Positions 51,173 through 60,593 are shown, numbered from the stretch's first letter. The stretch is 64,000 nt of DNA from Streptomyces aculeolatus (GCF_020400605.1 NZ_JAINRD010000034.1:1-64000), one strand, 5' to 3'. The notes: generated by a model from the sequence alone, not told the origin. Program-made: numbers and translations.

Positions 51173-51344
51173 GAGCAGCTACAGCCACGACAACGGCGGC
51201 GACTGCATCGAGGTGGCCACCACCCCAACCGCCGTCCCCGTGCGCGACTCGAAGGACCCCGACGGGCCCCACCTGGCCTTCACCCCCGCCGCCTGGGACG
51301 CCTTCGTCGCCGCCGTCAAGCGCGAGGAGTTCCCCGGGCGCTAG
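51153..51344 (+). CDS. DUF397 protein (second copy)
   Basis: A 63-residue DUF397 protein: WRKSSYSHDNGGDCIEVA, then AVPVRDSKDPDGPHLAFTPA and WDAFVAAVKREEFPGR. It overlaps the end of the XRE gene by 20 bp, so the two are translated together. Its TAG and the stop of the kinase gene on the other strand share the bases CTAG (51341-51344). Confidence 0.93.
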   Translation: MAMTWRKSSYSHDNGGDCIEVATTPTAVPVRDSKDPDGPHLAFTPAAWDAFVAAVKREEFPGR

Positions 51345-53578
51345 GCCGGGCCCAGGTCCGGGGTCGCGCCCGTGGTCGCGTCGAGTGCCACCACGCCCTT
51401 CTCGTTGGTGATGTACACGAAGTCGTACGCCGTGACCGGGCCGTTCTCCCGGTTGCCCGGGGACAGGCTGGAGAGGGTCGAGGCGGTCCAGCGCTCGGAG
51501 CCGTCGCCGGTGTCGAGGGCCCGGATGCTGCCCACGTCGCTCAGGGTCTCGCCGAAGTAGACGAGGCCCCCCGCCACCGCGAGCTGCGTGGGATTCACCG
51601 TCGGCATGCCCTCGTTGGTCCACTTCTTGTCACCCGACGACGCGTCGAACGCATGGACGCGTCCGTTGTCACCTGCTGCGTAGACCGTGTCGTCCGCGAG
51701 GTAGAGGGTCTGGTTCGTCGTGGTGGTCCCCTCGACCGACCACTTCTCGGTGCCTTCGTCGGCGTGGATCGCGTAAAGCCTCCCGTCGCCGGCACCGGCG
51801 TACACGAGGCCGCCGGACACGACGGGCGCCTGTGGGAAACCCTTGTCCGCGGGGAAGGTCCACTTCAGGTCGCCGCTGGCCGCGTCCAGCGCGTAGAGGG
51901 TGTTGTCCTTCCCTTCGCAGCCGACGTACACGGTGCCGTCGGCGACCGTCGGGGAGGAGTAAAGCGCGTCCCCACAGGGAAAGTTCCAGGCCTTCCGGCC
52001 TCCGTCCGCGTGCACGGCGTACACGTTCGTGTCCATGCTCGTGCAGTAGACGATTCCGGCGATTCCGCCGGCCACGGTCGGCCGGCTGCGTATCCGGTCA
52101 CCGGTGGGGAAGGTCCACTTCTTCTTTCCGTCCGCGTCCAGCGCCCACAGTTCTTCGCCGCCGCCCACGTACACCGTCCCGTCGGCGGCCACGGGCTGGT
52201 CCGGGAGGAAGGAGAACCTGGGGCCCTCCCAGCGCTTCTGTCCGGTGCGCGCGTCCAGGGCGGTGATCTTGAAGTCGGCCGAGACGTACAGGACGCCGTC
52301 GGCCACCGCGCATGCGGTCGGCGGCTCGCTGGTGATGTCGTAGCGCCACGGGCGGACCTTGCGCTTCGGGGCGGCGTCCGCCTCCGGCCCGGTGGCGCCG
52401 GAGCCGCCCCCGTCGGGCCCCTTGTCACCGTCGTCCGTGGCCAGGGCGAGTGCGAGCCCGGTGCCGCCGGCCGCCACCGCCACCGCTCCGCCCAGGCCGT
52501 ACAGCAGGGCACGGCGGCGCCCCGGCGCGGCGGGACCGCCCCCCGCACCCCGGGTGCTCCCGGGTGCAGCAGGGGCGGCCGTCCGCGTCGGCAACTGGTG
52601 GGCCGCGGGCGGCTGTCCGGGGGGCGGCGGCACATGCGGGGGCCGGTCGGCCGGGGCCGGGGGTGCGTCGGGGGCGGTGGGCGTGACGGTGGGCGTGGCT
52701 GTGGGGGTGGGGGTGGGGGTGGGCGCGGACGTCGCCTTCGGCCGGGCCGGGTCCGGGTCCTTCGCCCGCAACGAAGCCAGGTCCAGAGCCCGCAGTTCGT
52801 CATGGACCGAGGCCGCGGACTGCGGGCGGTCGGCCGGTTCCTTCGCGAGCAGCCGCAGCACCAGGTCGTCGAGGGCGACCGGAAGCCCGGAGCGCCGCTC
52901 ACTCGGCGCCTCGGGCGCCCTGGTCAGATGGGCGGTCATCAGCGACACCGGGTCGTCCGCGTCGAACGGCACCTGCCCGGTGAGCAGTTCGTGCAGGATG
53001 CAGCCGATCGCGTAGAGATCGCTGCGGGCATCGCCGGAGTGCTGCGCGAACCGCTCCGGGGGCATGTAGGCGAGGGTGCCCATGACCTGGCTGGACTTGT
53101 CGGTGGCGGCCATGAAGCGGGCGATGCCGAAATCGAGGATCTTCACCTCGCCGCCGGCGGTGAGCATGAGGTTGGCGGGTTTCAGATCCCGGTGGACCAC
53201 GCCCGCGTCGTGCGCGGCGGCCAGCGCGGCGGTGGTCTGGGCGGCCCACTCGACGCCCGTCGCGGGCGGCGGCGGGCCGTCCTCCCGCAGCACGGCGGCG
53301 ACGTCGCGCCCGGCCACGAACTCCATGACGAGGTAGAGCGTGCCGTCTCCCGGGTCGCGCCCCAGGTCGTGGACGGTGACGACGCCGCGGTGGTTCAGGC
53401 CGCCCGCGGTGCGCGCCTCGCGGAAGAAGAGGTCGGCGTTGGGCCCGTGTTGGTGGTCCGGCAGCAGTTTGACCGCGACGCGGCGCCCGATGACCCGGTC
53501 CCGGCCCTCCCAGACCTCCCCCATGCCGCCCCGGCCCACGAACGCCACCAGTTCGTACCTGTCGGCGATGACCCGCAC
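51341..53578 (-). CDS. Ser/Thr protein kinase with extracellular PQQ-type beta-propeller
   Basis: A 745-residue membrane kinase of the AfsK/PknD build. The kinase domain (about 1-265) has GRGGMGEVWEG, VAVKLL, HRDLKPANLML, DFGIARF and GTLAYMPPERF. A Pro/Thr linker (about 275-345, with TPTPTPTATPTVTPT) leads to one membrane helix (LLYGLGGAVAVAAGGTGLAL). Outside are PQQ-like propeller repeats with units such as VYVGGGEELWALDADGKKKW, VYVGCEGKDNTLYALDAASG and VYAGAGDGRLYAIHADEGTE. The propeller probably senses a ligand or wall component. AfsK controls secondary metabolism and hyphal branching in S. coelicolor; orthology is not claimed. Confidence 0.93.
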   Translation of the reverse strand: MRVIADRYELVAFVGRGGMGEVWEGRDRVIGRRVAVKLLPDHQHGPNADLFFREARTAGGLNHRGVVTVHDLGRDPGDGTLYLVMEFVAGRDVAAVLREDGPPPPATGVEWAAQTTAALAAAHDAGVVHRDLKPANLMLTAGGEVKILDFGIARFMAATDKSSQVMGTLAYMPPERFAQHSGDARSDLYAIGCILHELLTGQVPFDADDPVSLMTAHLTRAPEAPSERRSGLPVALDDLVLRLLAKEPADRPQSAASVHDELRALDLASLRAKDPDPARPKATSAPTPTPTPTATPTVTPTAPDAPPAPADRPPHVPPPPGQPPAAHQLPTRTAAPAAPGSTRGAGGGPAAPGRRRALLYGLGGAVAVAAGGTGLALALATDDGDKGPDGGGSGATGPEADAAPKRKVRPWRYDITSEPPTACAVADGVLYVSADFKITALDARTGQKRWEGPRFSFLPDQPVAADGTVYVGGGEELWALDADGKKKWTFPTGDRIRSRPTVAGGIAGIVYCTSMDTNVYAVHADGGRKAWNFPCGDALYSSPTVADGTVYVGCEGKDNTLYALDAASGDLKWTFPADKGFPQAPVVSGGLVYAGAGDGRLYAIHADEGTEKWSVEGTTTTNQTLYLADDTVYAAGDNGRVHAFDASSGDKKWTNEGMPTVNPTQLAVAGGLVYFGETLSDVGSIRALDTGDGSERWTASTLSSLSPGNRENGPVTAYDFVYITNEKGVVALDATTGATPDLGPA

Positions 53579-53764
53579 ACTGCCCCCTCAGTACCGCGCC
53601 CGGTGGCGCCGTCGCGTTCCACTGCGAACAACGTTGTACCGGATGCGCCGGGGGCCTTCGCCGACCGGGTCGGCCCCGGCCGGCGGCGGGTGTCGTCGGC
53701 TCGACGGCCGGCAGGCAGCAGGCAAGGAAACATCGGCGTAACGGGGGCTTCTTACGATCGCCGC

Positions 53765-54298
53765 ATGGGCACCGGAGTGAACAGGGAAGGCGACGTGGAG
53801 ACGCGGGTGCGGTCGGGCACCGAGGGCGACCTGGAAGAGCTGACCCGCATCTACAACCACTACGTCGTCGAGACGCCGATCACCTTCGACATCGAGCCGC
53901 TCACCGTCGAGCAGCGCCGCCCGTGGCTGACGTCCCACCCGGACCGGGGGCCGCACCGGCTGCTCGTGGCGGAGGAGGGCGGCAAGATCCTCGGCTACGC
54001 GACCAGCAGCCCGTTCCGCCCGAAGCCGGCGTACTCGACGTCCGTGGAGACCAGCGTCTACCTGGCCCCCGAGCACGTGGGGCGAGGTCTCGGGGGCCTG
54101 CTGTACACGGCGCTCTTCGAGGTGCTGGAAAAGGAGGACGTGCACCTGGCCCTCGCCGGTGTGGCCCTGCCCAACGCGGCGTCGGAGCGGCTCCATCTGC
54201 GCTTCGGGTTCCGGTCCGTGGGCGTGTACGAGGAGGTCGGGCGGAAGTTCGGCAGGTTCTGGGACGTGGCCTGGTTCCAGAAGCCGCTCGCCCGCTGA
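53765..54298 (+). CDS. GNAT N-acetyltransferase (phosphinothricin acetyltransferase-like)
   Basis: A 177-residue acetyltransferase resembling the PAT/MddA group. Near the start are LTRIYNHYVVETPITFDIEP, typical of the group. The acetyl-CoA loop is VGRGLGGLLYTALFEVLE, and LPNAASERLHLRFGFRSVG is the conserved distal part. These enzymes acetylate amino-acid analogues such as phosphinothricin or methionine sulfoximine. ATG 53765 lacks a good ribosome site; GTG 53795 has AGGGAAGG five bases before and may be the true start. Confidence 0.87.
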   Translation: MGTGVNREGDVETRVRSGTEGDLEELTRIYNHYVVETPITFDIEPLTVEQRRPWLTSHPDRGPHRLLVAEEGGKILGYATSSPFRPKPAYSTSVETSVYLAPEHVGRGLGGLLYTALFEVLEKEDVHLALAGVALPNAASERLHLRFGFRSVGVYEEVGRKFGRFWDVAWFQKPLAR

Positions 54299-54365
54299 CG
54301 CCCGCCCGGTGGCCGGGGTGCGCGGCACCGGCTGTCCCTCCCGGCCCTGTCTGACAAGTCCCGGC

Positions 54366-55202
54366 CTAACCCTTCACCGCGCCCGAGGTGAGTCCCTGGA
54401 CGATGTGCCTGCTGGCGAAGGCGAAGAGCACCATCGTGGGCAGAATGGTGAGGACGGCGGCCGCGGACATGGAGCCCCAGTCGATGTTGAAGCTGGAGAT
54501 GAACCCGTTCAGGGCCGTCGGGACGGTCTTGTTCGAGTCGCTGTTCATCAGCGTCACGGACAGGAACAGCTCGTTCCAGCAGTTGACGAAGTTGAAGATG
54601 AACGCGGCCACGATCCCCGGCCGCATCACGGGCAGCAGCACCCGGAACAGCGCCCCGAAGTGGGACAGGCCGTCGATCATCGCCGCCTCCTCCAGCGCGT
54701 CCGGTACGTTCTCGAAGAACCCGCGGAGCATCACCGTGCAGAACGGGATGCAGACGGCGACGTAGACCAGGATCAGCCCGAGCCGGTTGTCGACCAGGCG
54801 CAGATCGGTCATCAGCAGGTACAGCGGGCCCAGGGCGATGAAGGCCGGGATCATCTGGGTGACGAGCGCGGCCATCAGCAGCGCGGACTTGGTGCGGAAC
54901 TCGAAGCGGGCCAGGACGTACGCCGAGAGCATCGAGATCGCCGTGGCCGTCGCGCCGGCGACGGTGGCGACGATCAGGCTGTTGGCGAGGTAGGTGCCGA
55001 AGTCGGCCTTGCTGAACAGCTCGCTGTAGTTCTCCAGCGAGAACGTCTCGGGCCAGTAGGCGATCGGGAAGGCGAAGATGTCGCCGGGTGCCTTGAGCGA
55101 CGTGACGATGATCCAGTAGAGCGGGAAGACGGTGAAGACCAGCCACAGCCCCAGGAAGGCGAACTTCACGGCCCGGCCGGCCGCGGTCTCCTTGCCGGTC
55201 AC
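54366..55202 (-). CDS. Sugar ABC transporter permease (MalG-type)
   Basis: A 278-residue inner-membrane protein with six predicted helices. The EAA-like loop reads EEAAMIDGLSHFGALFRVLL, with LPVMRPGIVA following. GTG 55202 overlaps the stop of the first permease by four bases, so the two are made together. It is the second permease of a CUT1-type importer with the binding protein at 56221; no ATPase gene is present, so the shared MsiK-type ATPase probably powers it. It ends the operon. Confidence 0.92.
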   Translation of the reverse strand: MTGKETAAGRAVKFAFLGLWLVFTVFPLYWIIVTSLKAPGDIFAFPIAYWPETFSLENYSELFSKADFGTYLANSLIVATVAGATATAISMLSAYVLARFEFRTKSALLMAALVTQMIPAFIALGPLYLLMTDLRLVDNRLGLILVYVAVCIPFCTVMLRGFFENVPDALEEAAMIDGLSHFGALFRVLLPVMRPGIVAAFIFNFVNCWNELFLSVTLMNSDSNKTVPTALNGFISSFNIDWGSMSAAAVLTILPTMVLFAFASRHIVQGLTSGAVKG

Positions 55203-56218
55203 GACCTCTCCCCCTTCTTCGCGCTCTTCTTCTCGCTCTTCTCGCGCGTCGCCAAGAGGAAGAAGACCGCGAACACGAGCAGCGAGGCGACGATGAGGAG
55301 GCCGATCGCGGAGGCCCGGCCGTAGTCGCCCTGCTGGGTGATCTGGATCATCCAGGTGGTCACGATGTGCGTCTCGTTGTTCGGGCCGCCGCCGGTCATG
55401 CCGAAGATCAGATCGGGGAAGTTGAAGATCCAGATGATCCGCAGGAGTACGGTCAGCGCAAGCGTGGTGCGGATGTAGGGGATCGTGATCTGGAAGAGCG
55501 TGCGCACCTTCCCGGCGCCGTCGAGGGCCGCCGCCTCGTACAGCTCGTCCGGGACGGACTGCAGCGCCGCCAGGATCATGATCGCGAAGAAGGTGACTCC
55601 GTACCACACGTTGGCGACGATGACGGCGGCCATCGCGGTGTCCGGGTCGGCCAGCCAGGTGACCGGCTCGTCGATGATCCCGGCCCTTTGCAGCAGGTCG
55701 TTGACGACGCCGAACTCGCTGTTGAACATCCAGCGGAAGAGGATGCCGATGAGGAACCCGGAGATGGCCCACGGGAAGAAGATCAACGCCTGGTAGAGGC
55801 CCCGGAAGCGGAAACGGCGGCGCAGCCAGAGGGCGAGGGCGAAGCCGATCACGAGCTGGGGCACGATCGAGGCGACCACCCACACGGCGGTGTTGGACAG
55901 CACGGTGCCCCAGGCGGGGTCGGCGAAGACGTCCCGGAAGTTCTGCAACCCGACGAACGACTTGTCGGTGAGGTCCGACAGCTTCCAGTTGCGGAAGGCC
56001 ATCTGGCTGCCCGCGATCATCGGGTAGTACGTGAAGACCGCGACGAACAGGGCGGCAGGCGCCATGAAGGCCGCGATGGTCAGCCCGCGCCGGGTGGTGA
56101 ACACCGGCCTGCCCCGGCGCGGGGCCCCGCGGTGCGCGGGTCGGCCACCGCCCCCGGTGCGAAACGGGCGCCGCGTTCTCGGCTCGTGGGGCTGCTTCGT
56201 CGGGGAGGCGGCGGGCAT
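55199..56218 (-). CDS. Sugar ABC transporter permease (MalF-type)
   Basis: A 339-residue permease with a basic N-terminus (about 1-45, KQPHEPRTRRPFRTGGGG) and six predicted membrane helices. The EAA-like loop is LYEAAALDGAGKVRTLFQIT, with IPYIRTTLAL following. ATG 56218 begins two bases before the end of the binding-protein gene region, so the genes are closely packed. It would form the channel with the MalG-type partner. Confidence 0.92.
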   Translation of the reverse strand: MPAASPTKQPHEPRTRRPFRTGGGGRPAHRGAPRRGRPVFTTRRGLTIAAFMAPAALFVAVFTYYPMIAGSQMAFRNWKLSDLTDKSFVGLQNFRDVFADPAWGTVLSNTAVWVVASIVPQLVIGFALALWLRRRFRFRGLYQALIFFPWAISGFLIGILFRWMFNSEFGVVNDLLQRAGIIDEPVTWLADPDTAMAAVIVANVWYGVTFFAIMILAALQSVPDELYEAAALDGAGKVRTLFQITIPYIRTTLALTVLLRIIWIFNFPDLIFGMTGGGPNNETHIVTTWMIQITQQGDYGRASAIGLLIVASLLVFAVFFLLATREKSEKKSAKKGERS

Positions 56219-56220
56219 GG

Positions 56221-57522
56221 CTACTTCTCCTTCGCCCACTTCTCGGTCCAGTACGCATCCCACTCGGCGAGCAGCTCCTTCGGCGTCATCTTGCCGAGAA
56301 GCACCTTCTGCACGTCGGCGTCGGCCTTCTGCTCCCACTCGGTCCACCAGGCGACCCCGCGCGGCTGGGTGACGTTGAGGTACGTCTCGGGGTGCTCCGT
56401 CATCGTCACGTAGGTCGCCCACGGCCCGCTGGTGTAGAACTCGTCCTCGGCAGCCGACTTCTGGGTCGGCACCAGGCTGTTCTCCTTGGTGAAGGTCAGC
56501 GATGCCTCGCCCTGGGAGAGGAACTTCACCAGCTTCACGGCCTCGGCCTTGTGCTCGCCCGCGTCCGCGACGCCCCATCCGGCGGTCGCCAGCGGCTGGA
56601 CCGTCTTCCCGCTGGGGCCGGTCAGCAGCGGGGCCGTGCTCCACTGCTCCTCCGAGATCGCCTGGGACTCCCGGACGGCGGCGATCACTTCGGGGTCCTG
56701 CAGCAGGAAGGCGGTGGAACCGTTGGAGAAGCCCTCGACCATCTCCGGATAGCCCCAGGAGACCGACGAGTCGGGGGATGCCTGCTCGTACAGCCGGAAG
56801 TAGGTCTCGACGGCGTCCTGCGCCTCGGGGGCGGCGAAGATGGTGCTGCCGTCCTTCACCTTGAAGGCGTTGGCGGGGTCGATCTTGTCGGCGACGTACG
56901 CTCCGACCACGGCGGTGACGTTGCTGTTGGCGTTGGCGGCGCCGCGGAAGGCGTAGCCGTACCGTCGCTCGCCCGGGTCGTGGACGGCCGATGCCTGTTC
57001 CAGCAGCTCGTCCCACGTGGCCGGCGGCTTGTCGAAGCCGGCCTCCTCGATCAGGTCGGTGCGGTAGAACAGGCTCAGTCCGTAGAAGCCGTACGGGACG
57101 TAGTAGGTCCGGCCGCCGGAGTCCTCGGCGGCGCTGACGGTGTTCTCCGTCATCGCCTGCCAGCCGTCCCAGCCCTTCAGGTCCTTCTTCATGTCGTAGA
57201 GCCAGCCGTTGGTGGACCACGGGCCGACGGTGATGTCGCGCACCTCCAGCACGTCGACGCCGGTTCCCGACTGGAGCATCTGCTGCAGTTTCTGGTCGGC
57301 CTGCTCGGTGGGCGGGGAGATCAGGTTGACGTCGATCTTCGGGTTCTGCTCCTCGAAGTCCGCTATGAGGTCGTCGAGAAGGTCGGTGCGGGTGGGGTTG
57401 GTCAGGCTCTCGACCATGTTGAGGGTGACCGTGCCGTCGTCGCCGCCGCTCACGGCGGAACAGCCGGTGGCGATCATCGTGGCGGCGGTGCCGAGGGCGA
57501 GAGCTGCCGTCGTTCTTCTCAT
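56221..57522 (-). CDS. Sugar-type ABC transporter solute-binding lipoprotein
   Basis: A 433-residue lipoprotein. The signal reads MRRTTAALALGTAATMIATG with the lipobox ATGC, followed by SAVSGGDDG. The mature protein has the bacterial extracellular solute-binding type 1 fold: DLIADFEEQNPKIDVNLISP near the start, VDVLEVRDITVGPWSTNGW, LYDMKKDL, and the C-terminal KEAWKE-like end TEKWAKEK. The substrate, probably an oligosaccharide, is not determined. The aminotransferase gene lies 68 bp upstream on the same strand. Confidence 0.92.
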   Translation of the reverse strand: MRRTTAALALGTAATMIATGCSAVSGGDDGTVTLNMVESLTNPTRTDLLDDLIADFEEQNPKIDVNLISPPTEQADQKLQQMLQSGTGVDVLEVRDITVGPWSTNGWLYDMKKDLKGWDGWQAMTENTVSAAEDSGGRTYYVPYGFYGLSLFYRTDLIEEAGFDKPPATWDELLEQASAVHDPGERRYGYAFRGAANANSNVTAVVGAYVADKIDPANAFKVKDGSTIFAAPEAQDAVETYFRLYEQASPDSSVSWGYPEMVEGFSNGSTAFLLQDPEVIAAVRESQAISEEQWSTAPLLTGPSGKTVQPLATAGWGVADAGEHKAEAVKLVKFLSQGEASLTFTKENSLVPTQKSAAEDEFYTSGPWATYVTMTEHPETYLNVTQPRGVAWWTEWEQKADADVQKVLLGKMTPKELLAEWDAYWTEKWAKEK

Positions 57523-57590
57523 CGTGCCGTCCTCTTCCTTCTGAACCGGAGCGCCGGTGGCGACCGTCGGGGACAGGGGTGCGCCGCGCC

Positions 57591-58859
57591 TCAGGGCGCG
57601 CCGTGCTCCTCACCGGCTGCGCCCCGGGCCCACTCGGCGAGCACGGGGACGCAGACCTCGGCGAAGTACTCGTAGTCGGCCGCGGTGTTGTAGACGTGCG
57701 CCGACAGGCGGAGGTACCCGGTGCCGCCGAAGCTGGTGTACGCCGCCTCGACCCCGAGCTCTCCGGCCGTGCGGTCGCGCAGCGCGTCGGCCTCGTCCCG
57801 GGTGGCGGCCAGGCCCGGGGGCAGCCGCACGAGCCGCATGCCGGGGACCGGCATGCCGACGTCGACGACACCGCCCACGCCGCCCGCCCCGGCGCCGCTG
57901 CCGCCGGTCGACTCGGCGAACGCGGCGCCGATGACACGCTCGCCGTAGCCGGCCAGGTCGTCGATGTACCGGCGGACGACGGGCCATCCCCAGGTGGCCT
58001 CGACGAAGCCGATCGCCGCCGGGGCGGCCAGATAGCCGGTGACGTCCACCGTGCCCTGCTGGTCGAAGCGGTCGGGGTACGGATCGGCGGCACCCCAGGA
58101 GTCGATCAGCGGATACAACCGCTCGCGCAGCGGGCCGCGGGCGACCAGCGCGGCCGTGCCGCGCGGCGCGCACGCCCACTTGTGCAGGTTGCCGACCCAG
58201 AAGTCGCACGTCAGACGGTCGAGTGGGGCGTCGATGAGACCGGGTGCGTGCGCACCGTCCACCAGCAGCGGGATGCCGCGGTCCCGTGCCTCCGCACCGA
58301 GCCGCTCGACCGGCATCCGGCGGGCGGTGGCGGAGGTGATGTGGTCGACCACGACCAGCCCGGTGGACGGGCCGAGTTCGGCGGCGATGGCCTCGTACGC
58401 CTGCGCCTCGTCCGCTTCCAGCGGCACCCGGGCAGTGCGTACCCGGCCGCCCCAGCGGCGGGCCAGCCGTTCCGCGCCCATGGTCACGGCGCCGTAGCCG
58501 TGATCGGTGACGACGATCTCGCGGCCACGGCGGGGCGGGAGCGCGGCGTACACGGCGCTGATCCCGGCGCTCGCGTTCGGCACCAGCGCGAGGTCGTCGG
58601 AGGTCACGTGGAGGAAGGCCGCGATGTCGACGCGGGCGGCTGCCACCCGCCGCGGCAGCGCCGGGAACCACACCACCGGCGACCGCTCCATCTCCGCCCG
58701 CAGCAGGTTCTGCCGCTCCTGGGCTGCCAGGGGGACCGCTCCGAACGACCCGTGGTTGAGATGTTTCATGGCCGGGTCCAGCGACCACCCCTCGGCCGCC
58801 GGCCGGCCGTCGGCGAGCAGCAGAGGGCGGGGGGCGGTGGTGACTTCGGTCTCGCTCAC
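57591..58859 (-). CDS. Class V aminotransferase (isopenicillin N epimerase-like)
   Basis: A 422-residue PLP-dependent enzyme. LNHGSFGAVPLAAQ near residue 34 is the hallmark of the isopenicillin N epimerase/cysteine desulfurase-like group. The PLP-binding Lys is in NLHKWACAPRGT (about residue 225); VDGAHAPGLID supplies the Asp and His around the cofactor. A Gly/Ala insertion lies at about 315-330. The reaction cannot be fixed: epimerase, lyase or desulfurase are possible. It heads a four-gene minus-strand set with the ABC importer, divergent from the FadR-type regulator, so its substrate may be the imported compound or a derivative. Confidence 0.88.
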   Translation of the reverse strand: MSETEVTTAPRPLLLADGRPAAEGWSLDPAMKHLNHGSFGAVPLAAQERQNLLRAEMERSPVVWFPALPRRVAAARVDIAAFLHVTSDDLALVPNASAGISAVYAALPPRRGREIVVTDHGYGAVTMGAERLARRWGGRVRTARVPLEADEAQAYEAIAAELGPSTGLVVVDHITSATARRMPVERLGAEARDRGIPLLVDGAHAPGLIDAPLDRLTCDFWVGNLHKWACAPRGTAALVARGPLRERLYPLIDSWGAADPYPDRFDQQGTVDVTGYLAAPAAIGFVEATWGWPVVRRYIDDLAGYGERVIGAAFAESTGGSGAGAGGVGGVVDVGMPVPGMRLVRLPPGLAATRDEADALRDRTAGELGVEAAYTSFGGTGYLRLSAHVYNTAADYEYFAEVCVPVLAEWARGAAGEEHGAP

Positions 58860-59022
58860 ACGGCTCCATCTCCTCCGCGGCCCCGTGTCTTCGGGGCGGA
58901 GTCACGGCGACACATCCGACATCACCCATGACACGTATGATGACTCGGCATCCTGGCACGACGTTTCTCCAGCAGACAAGGGATCGAAGCCGAAAATCAT
59001 CGGACAGTACACGAGCGAGATA

Positions 59023-59043
59023 CCAAGTCATCTGATGACTTGG
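59023..59043. promoter_or_regulatory. Perfect 21-bp palindrome, probable FadR-type operator
   Basis: CCAAGTCATC, then T, then GATGACTTGG form a perfect palindrome at 59023-59043, about 50 bp before ATG 59094. A half-site GATGACTCGG (58939-58948) lies nearer the divergent aminotransferase gene. This is where the neighbouring GntR/FadR protein would bind. Confidence 0.75.
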
Positions 59044-59093
59044 TAGAGTCCTGCCGGGTCGGCAGCACTCCCGGCCGTCAGGGGAGGAGTCCG

Positions 59094-59810
59094 ATGTCCG
59101 CAGTCGACAAGGCGTTCCACGGCCTACGGCACATGATCGCGATGGGGCGGCTGAGCGCGGGCGAACGCATCCCGCCCGAGGGCGAGCTCTGCAAGGAACT
59201 GGGCGTTTCGCGGGGGTCGTTGCGCGAGGCCGTCCGCATGCTCGCGGCCCTCGGGGTCATCGAGCCGCGGCACGGCTCCGGCACCTACGTCTCCGCGCTG
59301 CGGCCGGAGGACGTGATAGGCAGCCTGTCGCTGACCCTCGAACTGCTGCCGCTGCCCGGCCTGCTGGAGGTGTACGAGATGCGCCGCGTGCTGGAGTCCC
59401 ACGTCGCGGCCAAGGCCGCCGCGCGCGCCACCCCGGAAGAGATCCGGACCCTCTTCTCTCTCGTCGAGTCCATGGAGGCCACCGGCGACCCGGCCGAGTC
59501 CTCGGAACTCGATCACCGCTTCCACGCCGAGATCGCCCGGATCGGCGGCACTCCCACCCTGGCCGCACTGCTTTCCGTCTTCCGCGCCAGGTCCCGCAAG
59601 TACCAGGTGTTCACCCTCCCCGAAGGGCCGGAGCTGCGCCGCAAGAGCGACCAGGACCATCGCGTGCTCGCCACCGCCATCGCGGACCGCGACCCGGGCG
59701 CCGCCGCCGGCGCCGCCGAGGCCCACATCGCTCAGACGGAGCGCTGGCTGCGTGCCTTCATGCCTCCGGTGGAGGAGGAGCCGGCGGTGGAGGAGGGTGC
59801 TGCGGACTGA
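59094..59810 (+). CDS. GntR-family regulator, FadR subfamily
   Basis: A 238-residue repressor. The N-terminal winged helix is LRHMIAMGRLSAGERIPPEG, then ELCKELGVSRGSLREAVRML and GVIEPRHGSGTYVS, the classic GntR signature. The C-terminal helical FCD domain (about 95-225) has YEMRRVLESHVAAKAAA, the metal-binding FHAEIARIGG, and HRVLATAIADRD. It is divergent from the aminotransferase/ABC operon, with a perfect palindrome between, so it probably represses both directions until a carboxylic-acid ligand binds. GGGGAGGAG precedes ATG 59094. Confidence 0.92.
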   Translation: MSAVDKAFHGLRHMIAMGRLSAGERIPPEGELCKELGVSRGSLREAVRMLAALGVIEPRHGSGTYVSALRPEDVIGSLSLTLELLPLPGLLEVYEMRRVLESHVAAKAAARATPEEIRTLFSLVESMEATGDPAESSELDHRFHAEIARIGGTPTLAALLSVFRARSRKYQVFTLPEGPELRRKSDQDHRVLATAIADRDPGAAAGAAEAHIAQTERWLRAFMPPVEEEPAVEEGAAD

Positions 59811-59887
59811 GGACGGAACCCGGGGCATCGGTCTCCACCGGTCGACCGCCGCAGTCGCCCGGCGCAGATGAGAGGGCGGCCCGGGTG

Positions 59888-59918
59888 CCCGGGCGGACCG
59901 AAGTCCGGCCCGCCCGGG
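59888..59918. terminator. Hairpin after the FadR-type gene
   Basis: CCCGGGCGG (59888-59896) pairs with CCGCCCGGG (59910-59918), with an inner GGAC/GTCC alternative. It lies between the convergent stops at 59810 and 59957 and can serve both. Confidence 0.6.
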
Positions 59919-59956
59919 TCCGCAAAGTGGTCCGGGAGGGTCCCCGGAGAGGCGGC

Positions 59957-60325
59957 CTAGCCGTCCGTCGTCGAGCAGAAGCCCGAGGGTGACGGGGTCA
60001 GCCGGTTCAGGGTGTAACCGGTCGTCGGCTCGAAGACGCCGCCGGGGGCGATACCCGTGTTGTAGCTGCCGGTCAGGCAGTACCCGACGATCGTGCTGTT
60101 GACGACCGACACGATGCGCACGGGCGGGTCGAAGTCGTGCGCGCCGCCCTCCGGTACGAGGGTGATGACGCCGCCGCCCTGCTCGACGCAGACGTATCCC
60201 TTCGCGCACAGGGGCACCGCGGTCGGGTCCGCGCCGGCCGGGGCGGCGGCGGCCGTGGCCGTGCCGGCGAGGGCGGCGGTCAGGGTGAGGGCGGCGAGGG
60301 CGGCGGATAAGCGGGTTCTTCGCAT
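59957..60325 (-). CDS. Small secreted protein
   Basis: A 122-residue exported protein. The signal peptide is MRRTRLSAALAALTLTAALA, with cleavage near ATAAAAPAGA. The mature part (about 95 residues) contains four Cys (PLCAKGYVCVEQGG; GYCLTGSYNTGIAPGG; SGFCSTTDG), which could form two disulfides. No family is recognised; small Cys-containing secreted proteins like this are common in streptomycetes. AAGGAG eight bases before ATG 60325 supports the start. Confidence 0.7.
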   Translation of the reverse strand: MRRTRLSAALAALTLTAALAGTATAAAAPAGADPTAVPLCAKGYVCVEQGGGVITLVPEGGAHDFDPPVRIVSVVNSTIVGYCLTGSYNTGIAPGGVFEPTTGYTLNRLTPSPSGFCSTTDG

Positions 60326-60593
60326 GGGGCGGGCTCCTTCGGGTCCGTAGAGTGCGCACCGTTGTCGGCGTACAGACAACTGCGAGCGGGCGCCCGGCGC
60401 CAGCGCAGTTACCGGCCATTCGCCCCCGGCGGGGAAATCGGTTGGACCCGCCCGCGCCCCGCGCGTAAGCTCGCGCGTCTGCCCCCGCCTCCCCGGCTGT
60501 TTTCGTGCGCCGGGAGTGCCGCCTGCCGGTCGGAAACCGGCGGCCTGCGCCACGCCCGTGACCGTACCGCCAGTGCCGGAGGCCCGTAGCACC

